From NCBI RefSeq assembly GCF_001477655.1, contig NZ_CP011266.1:1162001-1226000 (forward strand): a DNA stretch of 64,000 bases. The letters are read 5' to 3'. This DNA is from Methanobrevibacter millerae (GTDB lineage: Archaea > Methanobacteriota > Methanobacteria > Methanobacteriales > Methanobacteriaceae). Below, in pieces: positions 8,809 to 18,990 of this stretch (positions within the stretch are counted from its first letter, which is position 1; every line of letters starts with the position of its first letter). Under the pieces are notes generated by a model, which did no database searches, was not told the DNA's origin, and worked only from the letters and a program-made list of their open reading frames with translations. The position numbers were made by a program, and so were the translations under genes.

Positions 8809-9606
8809 ATGCAGAAAGTAATCAATTCACATTGTCATATATATCCTGAAAAAATAGCATCAAAAGCTGTTGAAGGAATAAAAAATTTTTATGATTTAAA
8901 CATGTCTTTAAACGGCAGGACTGATGATTTGATAAAAGATGGTAGTAAAGTAGGTGTTGTTCATTATCTAGTTCATTCCGTTGCAACCACACCTAAACAG
9001 GTAAAATCCATCAATGAATTCATTAGTTATGAAGTAAAATCACACAATGGATTGTTCACAGGTTTTGGAACTCTGCATCCAGACAGTGATGATATCGAAG
9101 GTGACTTTAATTATTTGTGTGACTTGGGCCTTAAGGGCGTTAAGCTCCATCCTGATTTTCAGCTATTTGCATTAAATGAAAAAAAGGCTTTTGATTTAGG
9201 TGAGGTAATAGCTGCAGGCGATGTTCCATTATTGATACATTGTGGTGATTTCAGATACAATTATTCCAATCCAGAACAATTAATTCCATTTTTGGATAAT
9301 TTTCCTGAGTTAACTGTAATTGGTGCCCATTTTGCGGGATGGAGCATGTGGGAAGATGCGACAAGACAGCTGGCAGGCAGACAAAATCTATATGTTGATT
9401 TAAGCTCAAGTCTATATGCACTATCTGCTGAAACTGCAAATGAACTGATTCATGCATATGGAACAGATAAGGTTTTATGGGGAACAGACTATCCGATGTG
9501 GGATTCGGTTTCTGAAATGGAATACTTTAACAGGATTGATTTAACAGATGAAGAAAGATCAATGATTCTATATGAAAATGCTGCAAAGCTCCTTAAATTA
9601 GAATAG
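8809..9606 (+). CDS. Amidohydrolase family protein (metal-dependent hydrolase, PF04909 type)
   Basis: TIM-barrel hydrolase of 265 aa. The first metal-binding motif is near the N terminus (NSHCHIYP, an HxH), a further His occurs in VPLLIHCGD, another in VIGAHFAG, and the catalytic Asp in VLWGTDYPMWD close to the C terminus. This is the usual order in the amidohydrolase-2/ACMSD-like group, which includes decarboxylases and lactonases, so the reaction is uncertain. AGGTGA precedes the ATG. It lies 9 bp upstream of the choloylglycine hydrolase, almost certainly in one operon, which suggests the pair acts on related host-derived amides. Confidence 0.88.
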   Translation: MQKVINSHCHIYPEKIASKAVEGIKNFYDLNMSLNGRTDDLIKDGSKVGVVHYLVHSVATTPKQVKSINEFISYEVKSHNGLFTGFGTLHPDSDDIEGDFNYLCDLGLKGVKLHPDFQLFALNEKKAFDLGEVIAAGDVPLLIHCGDFRYNYSNPEQLIPFLDNFPELTVIGAHFAGWSMWEDATRQLAGRQNLYVDLSSSLYALSAETANELIHAYGTDKVLWGTDYPMWDSVSEMEYFNRIDLTDEERSMILYENAAKLLKLE

Positions 9607-9615
9607 GTGATTTAA

Positions 9616-10593
9616 ATGTGTACTGCCAGTAATTATATAACAAAAAAACATTATTTTGGCCGAAACTTCGACTATGAAATTTCATACAATGAAAAGGTAA
9701 CGATTGCTCCGCGAAATTATAAGTTTGATTTCAAGCTGATTGACAGCATCGATTCACATTATGCAATGATTGGCGTAGCTGCAGGAGTAGATGCATATCC
9801 TCTATATTATGATGCCTGTAATGAAAATGGCCTTTCAATAGCCGGTTTGAACTTTGCTGGAAATGCGAAATACTTGGATGAAAAGAAAGGTATGATAAAC
9901 ATCACTCCATTTGAATTCATTCCATATCTATTGGGAAATTTCTCAACAGTCACAGAAGTAAAGGAAGCATTGAAAAATATTAATCTTGTCAACATTAATT
10001 TTTCAGACGAATTGCCGTTATCTCCGCTTCACTGGATGATATCTGATGAAAGCGGAGCTATAGTTGTTGAACCTATGGAAGATGGGCTTAAGGTATATGA
10101 TAATCCTGTTGGTGTTTTAACCAACAATCCTCCATTCGATAAGCAAATGTTCTCATTAAATGATTACAGAAGCCTGTCCAATAAAAATCCTGAAAATACA
10201 TTTTCAGATTCCTTTGATTTGGATGAATATTCTAGAGGAATGGGTGCAATAGGCCTGCCTGGAGACTTGTCATCTTCATCCAGATTTGCAAAGGTTGCAT
10301 TTACAAGGGCAAATTCCTATTCTGGTGACAGTGAAGAGGAAAGTGTTTCCCAGTTTTTCCATATTTTAGGATCTGTCGAACAGCAAAACGGCTGCACATT
10401 CATCGCAGATCCTGATTTGTATGAATATACAATCTACACTTCATGCTACAATACTGCTGATTCTGTTCTCTATTACAGAACATATAACAACAGTCAGATT
10501 ACAGCCGTAAAACTGATGAGTGAGGATTTGGATTCGGGTGATTTGATTCATTATAAACTAATCACTGATGAGCAGATTTCATTCATTAATTAA
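9616..10593 (+). CDS. Choloylglycine hydrolase / bile salt hydrolase family protein
   Basis: N-terminal nucleophile hydrolase of 325 aa that cleaves amide bonds in conjugated bile salts or related N-acyl amides. Removal of Met1 exposes Cys2, the nucleophile. GRNFDYE supplies the conserved Arg16 and Asp19, GLNFAG the Asn near residue 79, LTNNPPFD the second Asn and SSSRFAK the downstream Arg, so all the family's catalytic positions are visible. It has no signal peptide, so it acts in the cytoplasm. AGGTGA sits just upstream, overlapping the amidohydrolase end region. Gut methanogens are known to carry such enzymes; penicillin V acylase activity is the alternative for this fold. Confidence 0.92.
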   Translation: MCTASNYITKKHYFGRNFDYEISYNEKVTIAPRNYKFDFKLIDSIDSHYAMIGVAAGVDAYPLYYDACNENGLSIAGLNFAGNAKYLDEKKGMINITPFEFIPYLLGNFSTVTEVKEALKNINLVNINFSDELPLSPLHWMISDESGAIVVEPMEDGLKVYDNPVGVLTNNPPFDKQMFSLNDYRSLSNKNPENTFSDSFDLDEYSRGMGAIGLPGDLSSSSRFAKVAFTRANSYSGDSEEESVSQFFHILGSVEQQNGCTFIADPDLYEYTIYTSCYNTADSVLYYRTYNNSQITAVKLMSEDLDSGDLIHYKLITDEQISFIN

Positions 10594-10637
10594 TTTTAAA
10601 TCATAGTAAAAACATAAAATGTAATGGTGTATGTAAA

Positions 10638-11306
10638 ATGGGAATGTTTTCAAAAACTCCTGCTGAACAGAAGCTGGAAGATTTAACCGGCGGAATCATA
10701 TTGAGCGATGAATATAAGGCCATTTTAAAGGCTAATAATATTGATATTTCAGTAGGCGAACATATTAAAAATCAGCTTAAGGAAGAAATAAAATTAAATA
10801 TTGTAAGTGAAGAAGGCCTTGAAACGAGATTGCGCTATTTGATTAAACAGAATTCCAATAAGACTGTTCCTCCAAAGGAAGTTGAAGAGCCTGAAGTAAT
10901 TATAGTTCCAAGTTCGCTTAAAAGATATGAAGAGGAGATAAAAACTTTAAAAACTGAATATGATGCAAAAGAAAAGGTTGTTGTCAATCTCATTGAAAAG
11001 TCCTTCACACCACCCCAAATTACATACGACAAGTTTATGGATTCAGTAAAAAATTGCAGTAAGGTTTTCAACAGTCAATTTGACTCTGCATTAAATATTA
11101 TTCAATTAACATCAAGGGAAACTCCAAGAATCAATACTGAGCTTGAAAGCAAGATTAGTAACATGAAAGCCATAATCTCTCAGATTGATGATTTGACAAA
11201 TGAGCTAATTATTAATTTAAGTTCCGATAAAAAAAGCAATGTGGATGTAGAGAATCTGTTTGATGATATGAAAAATCTTATAGATTCCGTTAAAAAATAT
11301 GATTAA
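10638..11306 (+). CDS. Hypothetical coiled-coil protein upstream of TelA
   Basis: Soluble acidic protein of 222 aa that I do not recognise. Residues about 1-75 are helical and end in LETRLRYLIK. A Pro/Glu/Val linker follows at about 80-95, then two long helical segments (roughly 97-125 and 135-215) with coiled-coil character. It lies directly upstream of the TelA-family gene on the same strand, with a promoter-like element between them, so co-expression is likely but may not be strictly polycistronic. It could be a TelA partner. The usual bacterial TelA neighbour, XpaC, is not obviously matched. Confidence 0.78.
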   Translation: MGMFSKTPAEQKLEDLTGGIILSDEYKAILKANNIDISVGEHIKNQLKEEIKLNIVSEEGLETRLRYLIKQNSNKTVPPKEVEEPEVIIVPSSLKRYEEEIKTLKTEYDAKEKVVVNLIEKSFTPPQITYDKFMDSVKNCSKVFNSQFDSALNIIQLTSRETPRINTELESKISNMKAIISQIDDLTNELIINLSSDKKSNVDVENLFDDMKNLIDSVKKYD

Positions 11307-11382
11307 TAACATTTTTGATACATATATTTAAAAACTAACCACACCATATATAATATTATACTAGTTTATATGAGGTATAAAA

Positions 11383-12525
11383 ATGGCTGAATTTTCACTT
11401 AACATTGATGAAATAGAAAATGAAGTAAATGATACTCTTAAGAAAGAACAGGTAAAACTGGAAAATTCAAATCTTAAAAGCCAGGCTGAAAATAATGCTG
11501 TTGCTATATTTGATGCTGATTTAAACAATCCTACTGAAAGGGAAAATATCATGAAGCCTTTAGAGGATTTTGGTTTAAATGATATGGCAAGATCTTCACA
11601 AAGAAATAAACTCTTAAGTACCCGTTTCATTGATTTGGAAAAAGGAGGAACTGAATCTGAAAATATTGGTGATAAATTATCAGAACTTAATCTTCAAATG
11701 AAGGATTTGGATCCAAGCAAAGTGGATTTCACTAAAAAAGGTGTTTTCGGAGATCTCTTCAATCCGGTCAGAAAATACTTCTCAAGATATCAAAAAGCTG
11801 AAACAGCTATTTCCCAGATTATTGCTTCACTTGACAACAGCAGTAAAGTACTTCAAAATGACAATACAACCCTTGTTGCAGAAGAGAATTATTTAAGGGA
11901 AGTTACAAAAAAACTCATGGCAGATATTGAACTTGGAAAACAGATGGATGAATCAATTGAAATGCAAATACAAAAGGCAGAAATTGACGGCGTTGACCCG
12001 GAAAAGATATCATTTGTAAAAGAAGAAGTTCTCTTCCCGTTAAGGCAAAGAATCATGGACATGCAGCAGATGATTGTAATCAACCAGCAGGGTATAGTTT
12101 CTTTAAATGTAATTAGAAGAAACAATAAGGAACTGATTCGCGGAGTGCACCGTGCAAAAAATGTAACTGTAACTGCATTAAGAACTGGAGTAATGGTTGC
12201 AAGCGCATTGTACGATCAAAAGATTGTAATGGATAAAATCAACATCCTGAATGAGACAACTGGAAATATCATAGAATCCACATCTCACATGCTTCGCGAA
12301 CAGGGTGCTGAAATTCAAAAGTCCAGTGCTGAAGCAATGATAGATCCTCAAATTCTTCAAAATTCATTTGCAGAAGCTCTTCAAGCTATTGAGGAAGTAA
12401 GCAATTACAAACAACAGTCCCTTCCTAAAATGAAAGAGACAATAATGATGTTCAGTAACATGGCTGATGAAGGTCAGAAAGTTGTAGACAAGCTTGAAAC
12501 CGGAAACAAGGACTTGATTGAATAA
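11383..12525 (+). CDS. TelA-family (toxic anion resistance-like) protein
   Basis: Cytoplasmic, largely helical protein of 380 aa in the TelA/KlaA family (PF05816), originally linked to tellurite resistance and found in bacterial stress and envelope-related loci. Recognisable parts are GDLFNPVRKYFSRYQKAE near residue 130, the long helices around 150-250, and the conserved C-terminal block from VTALRTGVMVASALYDQK through NILNETTGNII to the end. GAGGT precedes the ATG, and TATA-like sequences at 11322-11333 and 11344-11356 suggest its own promoter. It ends 2 bp before the zinc-ribbon gene, so those two are surely coupled. The biochemical role of TelA proteins is still unsettled. Confidence 0.88.
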   Translation: MAEFSLNIDEIENEVNDTLKKEQVKLENSNLKSQAENNAVAIFDADLNNPTERENIMKPLEDFGLNDMARSSQRNKLLSTRFIDLEKGGTESENIGDKLSELNLQMKDLDPSKVDFTKKGVFGDLFNPVRKYFSRYQKAETAISQIIASLDNSSKVLQNDNTTLVAEENYLREVTKKLMADIELGKQMDESIEMQIQKAEIDGVDPEKISFVKEEVLFPLRQRIMDMQQMIVINQQGIVSLNVIRRNNKELIRGVHRAKNVTVTALRTGVMVASALYDQKIVMDKINILNETTGNIIESTSHMLREQGAEIQKSSAEAMIDPQILQNSFAEALQAIEEVSNYKQQSLPKMKETIMMFSNMADEGQKVVDKLETGNKDLIE

Positions 12526-12527
12526 TT

Positions 12528-12947
12528 ATGAAATGCTATAATTGCGGATTTGAAAACGAGTATGGCGCTACATTCTGCAAGGAATGTGGTGTAAATCTTG
12601 AAATGGAAGGTAAAAAAGATTCCAAAAAACATGATGATGTTTTAAATGATAAGTTTAAGGTTGTTAAAAAGAGACAGTCTTATCCTATACCTTCTGAAAA
12701 TTCTATTAAAGCTAAATTAATGTATAAGCATGATGAACGTACTGGTGAGTTAAGGCTTGCTAAGACAAAATGCGCAACTATTGTAGTGTTCAGTGCATTT
12801 TTCATTTTTTCCTTTGCAATATCTTTGTTTACTCAAAATATTGTTGTTGCATTATTTGTTGGTTTAATCTTTGGAATAGTATTTGCAATTCCAACATTCA
12901 TTGTTGGTCATGTTTTAGGTAGAGTCATTGATAGAATTTTCCATTAA
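12528..12947 (+). CDS. Zinc-ribbon membrane protein
   Basis: Protein of 139 aa. An N-terminal zinc ribbon (MKCYNCGFENEYGATFCKECG, read as two short CxxC knuckles) is followed by a basic linker and two membrane spans near residues 85-108 and 112-132. Such proteins sit in the membrane with the ribbon in the cytoplasm and often serve as scaffolds. It starts 2 bp after the TelA stop, so it likely works with TelA, perhaps tethering it to the membrane. Its specific function is unknown. Confidence 0.82.
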   Translation: MKCYNCGFENEYGATFCKECGVNLEMEGKKDSKKHDDVLNDKFKVVKKRQSYPIPSENSIKAKLMYKHDERTGELRLAKTKCATIVVFSAFFIFSFAISLFTQNIVVALFVGLIFGIVFAIPTFIVGHVLGRVIDRIFH

Positions 12948-13073
12948 TTATTTATTAATAAACATATATCTTGACAGGGATTGATTGATTATAGTTCTTA
13001 TGTTTATATATTATTAATAATAAATTTAATATTATAAGAGTTCATGATTTAAGTAATGAAATAAAATGATACA

Positions 13074-14801
13074 ATGAATAAGAAAATTAATTTAAATTCT
13101 AATTATATTTTTATAATAATAATTTCTTTAGTTTCTCTATTAAGAATTTTTATTGGAAATAATTTAGGACTATGGTTTTTTATTAATTCAATTCAAGATG
13201 ATTTATTGTTGATTGATTATTCTAATTTATTTAATCATTTTATGAATTGGAATATTCTTTCATTAACTAAGGATATTTCTTATTCTTTATTTTTATATGT
13301 TGTAAATATATCAAATATACCATATACTTTTTATTTATCTATCCTATGGATTGTTTGTGGTTTATTGATTGTTTATGCTATTTATAAATTTTTAAATAAA
13401 AATAAATTATTATTGGTTTTATCATTTATTTTCATTGTATTTTTACCTATTGCTTTTGATAGTTCTTCTGGAACAAGAGTATATAGAAATGCTATTATGG
13501 CTCCAATGATTATAATAATGTTATCTATGTTGTTTATATTTATTTTGAATTCTTTAAATGATACTGATAATAAAAGACTTTTAATTTTGTCTATTTTATT
13601 AGGTTTAATTTTTACATTTAATTTTTATATTAAGGAAGATGGTATTTTAACACTTCCTATACTGTTAGTAAGTATTTTCGCATTAATTGTCTTTCATTGT
13701 TATAAATTTAGATCAAAGATTAATTTTAAATATTTATTAATATTAATTATTCCTATACTGATTTTTGGAGTTTCTACATTAGCATACAAGGAAGTTAATA
13801 TGCACTATTTTGGAATAGATGAAATTAATACCCGAACTGATGGTGAACTTGGTGAATTTTGGCAGATTTTGCTTAAAATTGATGATAATAATAAAACTAA
13901 TAAGATTTGGGTTCCTTTTTCTACAATTGAAAAAGCCTGGAATGCTTCACCTACCCTACAATCACGGCCGGATTTATTGGAAAAATGGCTCCATAGTACT
14001 TGGGCGAATGGTAATATGGTTCAAAATCCGATACCTGGTGACCATGTATCATGGAGTTTAAGGGATTCTTTAAATGAAGCGGGTCTATTCAATAATGAAA
14101 AACAAGCTGATGATTTCTTTAAAAAGGTTAATTCTGAATTAAATACTGCTTTTGATAATGGTAGTCTTAATAAATCTGATAAAATATTTATTACTTCAAA
14201 TGCTAATGGAAAATCCATTAATGAAATATTAAATCTAAAACCATATATAAGTTCAGGAATTAAAAGTTGTATATTTTATAAAGATATAACTATTGAAAGT
14301 GTACCTATTTCAGATTCTTCTCAGGTTATTACAAATAATAATACTAAACATACTGAAAAAGTATTAAACGAAAAGTTAGTTACAGCTGAAGATTTAAATA
14401 AACCAACATTTGCTGAAAATTTATCATTAAAGTTAATGAAATTAGATATTAAATTTTATCAGATTATCTCTTATTTGGTTGTAGTATTGTCCTGCATATC
14501 ATTTATTTATTCAGTATTTATTCAATTTAAAAATAATTTTAAAAATAGGAAAATAAATGCTATTATTGGATTTGAATTTTTATTGCTTGCAACATTTTTA
14601 TTGGAAATTTTTGCAATTGGTTGGTTCTGTAGTTGGATTGATATAAATAGTGGACCTATGAAATTTTATACTGTTGCATGTCAGGGAATTTTTGCATTAT
14701 TTGAGGTTATATCAATTTGCGGTGCTATAAGCATATATAAAAAAAATTCAAATAAAAATTTCACTATTAGAGATTATATTTTTAGTATTGGGAAAGATTA
14801 G
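13074..14801 (+). CDS. Multi-spanning membrane protein, possibly GT-C glycosyltransferase-like
   Basis: Protein of 575 aa, more AT-rich than its neighbours. It has about 7-8 membrane spans before residue 240, a large hydrophilic domain (about 245-455), then three to four more spans. An acidic motif after the first span (SIQDDLLLIDYS) resembles the DD/DE loop that GT-C type lipid-linked sugar transferases use for catalysis, but I cannot assign a family. The first three quarters of the extracellular loop include Trp- and Pro-rich segments. No strong ribosome binding site is visible. It is followed by a perfect inverted repeat at 14816 and the frameshifted adhesin, so a role in cell-surface glycosylation is plausible. 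Confidence 0.7.
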   Translation: MNKKINLNSNYIFIIIISLVSLLRIFIGNNLGLWFFINSIQDDLLLIDYSNLFNHFMNWNILSLTKDISYSLFLYVVNISNIPYTFYLSILWIVCGLLIVYAIYKFLNKNKLLLVLSFIFIVFLPIAFDSSSGTRVYRNAIMAPMIIIMLSMLFIFILNSLNDTDNKRLLILSILLGLIFTFNFYIKEDGILTLPILLVSIFALIVFHCYKFRSKINFKYLLILIIPILIFGVSTLAYKEVNMHYFGIDEINTRTDGELGEFWQILLKIDDNNKTNKIWVPFSTIEKAWNASPTLQSRPDLLEKWLHSTWANGNMVQNPIPGDHVSWSLRDSLNEAGLFNNEKQADDFFKKVNSELNTAFDNGSLNKSDKIFITSNANGKSINEILNLKPYISSGIKSCIFYKDITIESVPISDSSQVITNNNTKHTEKVLNEKLVTAEDLNKPTFAENLSLKLMKLDIKFYQIISYLVVVLSCISFIYSVFIQFKNNFKNRKINAIIGFEFLLLATFLLEIFAIGWFCSWIDINSGPMKFYTVACQGIFALFEVISICGAISIYKKNSNKNFTIRDYIFSIGKD

Positions 14802-14815
14802 GTTAAAAAAATAAG

Positions 14816-14838
14816 TTAATTGAATAATATTCAATTAA
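14816..14838 (+). terminator. Perfect inverted repeat downstream of the membrane-protein gene
   Basis: TTAATTGAATA and TATTCAATTAA flank a single base. It could form a hairpin at the transcript end, but the lack of a strong T-run right after it leaves a regulatory site possible. Confidence 0.4.
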
Positions 14839-14971
14839 TTAAATTATAATTTGCTATATGTTTTTTTCCCTAAAATAAAAAAATTAATTAACACATGTTA
14901 AGTATTATTTTTATATAATATAATAATCATATTATTAATTATACTATTTAAATATAGTTGGGAGAGATAAC

Positions 14972-17900
14972 ATGAAAAAAATATTTTTTTAGTATGCATT
15001 ATTTTTTCTATTATTTTATCCATGTCATTTGTTAGTGCAATGGATGTTAATGAAACACAAAATAATGCTGTGTTAAAAGATAATGTGAATATTATTGATG
15101 TTGGTTCTGGTGATTTTTCACAATTATCTCATTATGTGAAGAGTGATAATTATATTATATTAAATGGGGATATTACACGATCTCCAAGTAATAGTGACTT
15201 ATCAATTGAAAAAAATGTGACAATTGATGGAAATGGTCATACAATTAATGCAAATAATTTGGGGCGAATTTTTAGTATTTATGGAGGAGAATTGACATTA
15301 AAAAATTTAAAGTTGAAAAATGGAAATTTAGATGGTCCTGGAGGAGCAATTTTAAATTATCATGGTAAATTAACTATTATGGATTGTACTTTTGAAAATA
15401 ATCGTGCTACACAGGGTGGTGCAATTTCTTGTGATGTTGGAAAAACTACTATTTTGGGTACAAATGTATTTTCCAATAATCAGGCAACTATTGATGCAGG
15501 AGCAATTTATAATTATTACTCTGAATTAACTATGTCTGGAAAAAATACTTTTAATAGTAATCAAGCTTTAATTCATAATGAAGGTAAAGGTGGGGCTATT
15601 TTAAATGTATTTGGAGGATCTAAAATGACCATCACAGGAGAGACTATTTTTAATAATAACCAAGCAACATTTGATGGTGGAGCTATTTTTAACCATCAAG
15701 CTACACTTTCTATGGATGGTGTAAATTCTTTCATTAATAATAAATTAACAGGTGGTGAAGGTAAAGGTGGTGCAATTAATAATGAAAATGGTACTTTTAC
15801 TTTATCCGGAGTTAATACATTCAAATCAAACTCTGCTGTTAGGGGTGGAGCAATTGATAGTAGTTTTGATTCAATCACTACAATTTCTGGAAAAAATGAA
15901 TTTATAAACAATAAAGTTACTGGTATGGGTGGTGCAATTTCCAATCATTTGGTAAAAAGATTTAATTTATATGGTGAGAATACGTTTGAATCAAATTCCG
16001 CTAATAATATTGCTGGAGTATTATATATATTCCATGGTACATCAGATATTAATTCTAAAAATGCATTTAATTCCAACACTGCATCAAATGCTGGGGGAGC
16101 AATATATTTAGATTCAGCATCTATGACTATTAAAGGATTTAATAATTTCAAATCAAATAGTGCACCTTTAGGTGGTGCATTGCTTTTGAAAGATTCAACC
16201 CGTGTTGATATTTTAGGTGAAAATGTATTTGATTCAAATACCGCTTCAAGTACTGGTGGAGCTATTAGGGCTAATAATGTAAAAGAGTTGATTTTAGGAA
16301 ATCATAACTATTTTTCAAACAATAAGGCTTCCAGCAGTGGTGGAGCTATTTATATGCAGAATTCAGTTTTAAATACTCAAGGTGCTTTGTATGAGAGTAA
16401 TTCTGCTCAATATGGTGGAGCAATATTTTTAGAAAATACTGCATTTGCAGGTAACTACAATATTTTCAAAAATAATTATGCTTCAAAAACAGGTTCTGAT
16501 ATTGAATCATATCAAAGTTCTATAAATAGTTTAGAGTATAATTACTGGAATTCTCAAAATAAGGTTTCACAGAATAATATCCATAATTATGATGTATCAA
16601 GGATTAGGAATTGGGTTGTGATTGACTTCACTATTCCGTCTGAAATTAAACAGAATACTAATACTGAAGTTGTTAGATTCAAAACTAACAGTTTCACTAA
16701 TTTAGGTGGTGAAATGCCTATGTATGGTGTTTCTGCAAGTCCAAACTTCAATCCTTCAAATGTTATTATTAAAAATAATGTTGGAACCAGTCAGTATACT
16801 GGTCCTGCGGGTCCTGTTACTGTCACAGTATCCAGTTCTAATTTCGGAGGATCAAAAAGTGTCAATGTTGTTGAAGGTAAGGTTAAAACCCAATTGAAAG
16901 GAAATAATGTTGTTTTAAAAGACCCTTCCCAAAGTGCAAATTATCAAGTTACTTTAAGTGATGTAAACGGCAATGTATTGTCCGGAAAAACAGTTACTAT
17001 TACTGCGGACGGTAAAAAATATACAAAAACAACTGATGCTAAAGGAATAGTTTCCTTGACACTTTCAGGTTTAGCCAACGGATATCATAAGGTTGAATCA
17101 TCATATGCCGGAGAGAATAAATATTATGATTCCAGCACAACCAATGGTATAATATGTGCATTCAATAATGAGTCAACTACACAATTACAGACAAGAGATA
17201 TTGAAATGTATTTCAAGGATGGTACCAGATATGGTGTTAAATTAATGGACTCTGCTGGTAAAGCATTAGCCAATAAAGAAATTTATATATTAATTTCCGG
17301 AATTATTTACACAAGAACAACCAATGAAAATGGTGAGGCATCCATTGCTATTAACTTGAATTCAGGAACTCATGATGTAATGGCATGTTTCCCTGGAGAT
17401 GCAAGCAATGAATTTGCATTCGTTGAAAATACAATTATCGTCAAGCCAACCATTTCAGGTAATGACATTACCAAACATTATAAGAATGGAACTCAATATT
17501 ATGCTAAATTTGTTGGAAAAGACGGCAAAGCCTTAACAAATACCAAAATCAAATATAACATCAATGGTGTATTCTATGAAAGGACCACTGATGCCAACGG
17601 TTATGCTAAAATGAACATCAACCTTATTCCTGGAAGATATGTCATTACCGCAACCAACCCTGTTAATGGAGAAATGTATTCTAATATAGTTACCGTTCTA
17701 ACAATATTTGAAGGTAAGGATGTAGTTAAATACTACAGAAATGACACCCAATATATTGTGAAGATCCTCGGTGATGACGGTAAACCTAAATCCGGTGTAA
17801 CAGTTTCATTTAACATTAATGGTGTATTCTATAATAGGGTTACCAATGAATCAGGTTATGCAAAGATGAACTTGAACTTAATTCCTGGAGATTATATTAT

Positions 17901-18201
17901 TACTGCTGAATATAACGGTTTGAGATATTCAAATAATATCAAGATATTGCCTGTTCTTTCTGCACGTGATGTTACAATGTCATATAGGGATGGAACTAAG
18001 TTTGAAGTAAAAGTACTTGATGGTCAGGGTAATGCATATCCAAACCAAAACATTACATTTAATATTAATGGTGTATTCTATCAAAAAGTAACTGATGATG
18101 ACGGATACGCTAGGTTAAACATTAATCTAATGCCTGGTGAATATATCATTACATCTGAATACGGTACTGCCAGAATAGCTAATAAAATTAATATCAGATA
18201 A
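14972..18201 (+). pseudogene. Adhesin-like protein (beta-helix plus Ig repeats), frameshifted in the signal peptide
   Basis: Large surface protein whose body is one open frame from ATG 15022 (1059 aa). The true start is probably ATG 14972, preceded by GGGAGAG, but it reads M-K-K-I-F-F-stop. Adding one T to the 7-T run at 14984-14990 restores a full signal peptide ending FVSA in frame with the body. The protein then has a right-handed beta-helix of about 20 turns (residues ~60-500, repeated GGAI motifs) and five Ig-like domains (~620-1059), the last three sharing FNINGVFY and GYAKMN-type motifs. No C-terminal membrane anchor is present. As sequenced, the product from ATG 15022 would lack most of its export signal. 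Slippage, phase variation or sequencing error are all possible. Confidence 0.8.
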
Positions 18202-18223
18202 TGAGGATAATATTTTCCTCATT
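18200..18223. terminator. Hairpin terminator between convergent genes
   Basis: AATGAGGA (18200-18207) pairs with TCCTCATT (18216-18223), followed on the plus strand by a TAATTTTTTT tract. It serves the adhesin end and slightly overlaps the end of the minus-strand gene. Confidence 0.6.
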
Positions 18224-18773
18224 TAATTTTTTTATATTTTATTTTTTTGTTTTCTCTTTTTCTTGAATCCATATCCACCAAATCATATATTAATTTATTT
18301 TTAAGCAAAAATCTCCATACTTTGTATGTTTGATTAATGAATTCTTCATTTAAAGGAATATTGTCCTTGATTAGTGGACATTCATATGGATACTCGCTAT
18401 CGTCAAAGATAAGATAAAAGTGATTGTCAGTGTCTATATGCGGTATCAATGGAAATGTTCTGCACTGAATCGGTCTTATTTCGCGCTGGCAGTTAGGCGG
18501 ATTAAGACATTTTACAGTATATACTCCGTCTTTCCAGGAATATGGATAGTCAATTTCTTTAATGCTGAAATGTTTTAGTTCAAATGATTCGCTGTTTTCA
18601 TAGAGCAGTTCTTCACCTGGAAGCAGATATATTAGCAAATCATCGTTAGAATAGTCTTCATCATCATATAGGCAGCAGATTTCACCGCAGAGTTTTCCGC
18701 AGTCATAGTCAACAGGCGAAACCCTATTCAGCACTTTATGAATTTTTTCAATCTGTTCTTTTGAAATTTCCAT
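18219..18773 (-). CDS. Cysteine-rich protein, YkgJ/CxxCxxCC-like
   Basis: Cytoplasmic protein of 184 aa. An N-terminal CGKLCGEICC cluster and a later CLNPPNCQREIRPIQCRTFP segment resemble the YkgJ-type family thought to bind zinc or an iron-sulfur cluster; the CRxFP core is the most typical part. A further Cys lies in YPYECPL. No catalytic role is established for this family. It is transcribed toward the adhesin, away from the upstream fragment, and seems monocistronic. The C terminus is strongly basic (KRENKKIKYKK). Confidence 0.72.
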   Translation of the reverse strand: MEISKEQIEKIHKVLNRVSPVDYDCGKLCGEICCLYDDEDYSNDDLLIYLLPGEELLYENSESFELKHFSIKEIDYPYSWKDGVYTVKCLNPPNCQREIRPIQCRTFPLIPHIDTDNHFYLIFDDSEYPYECPLIKDNIPLNEEFINQTYKVWRFLLKNKLIYDLVDMDSRKRENKKIKYKKIK

Positions 18774-18990
18774 GTTATACTTTTTAGTTTTTCATGTATA
18801 TTACTTTCATGCATTTAATTTAATTAAAATTCTTATTTTTTATTTCATTATCTTCTTTAAAAAACGTAAAATAATGGATGGTGTTTTTCATATATGTATT
18901 ATTTGTTGAAAAATCATTATTTTTAAAGTATGTTATCTATCTCCAATAATAATTTTTCTAAAAATATTAAATATTAATGGGGATGATACG

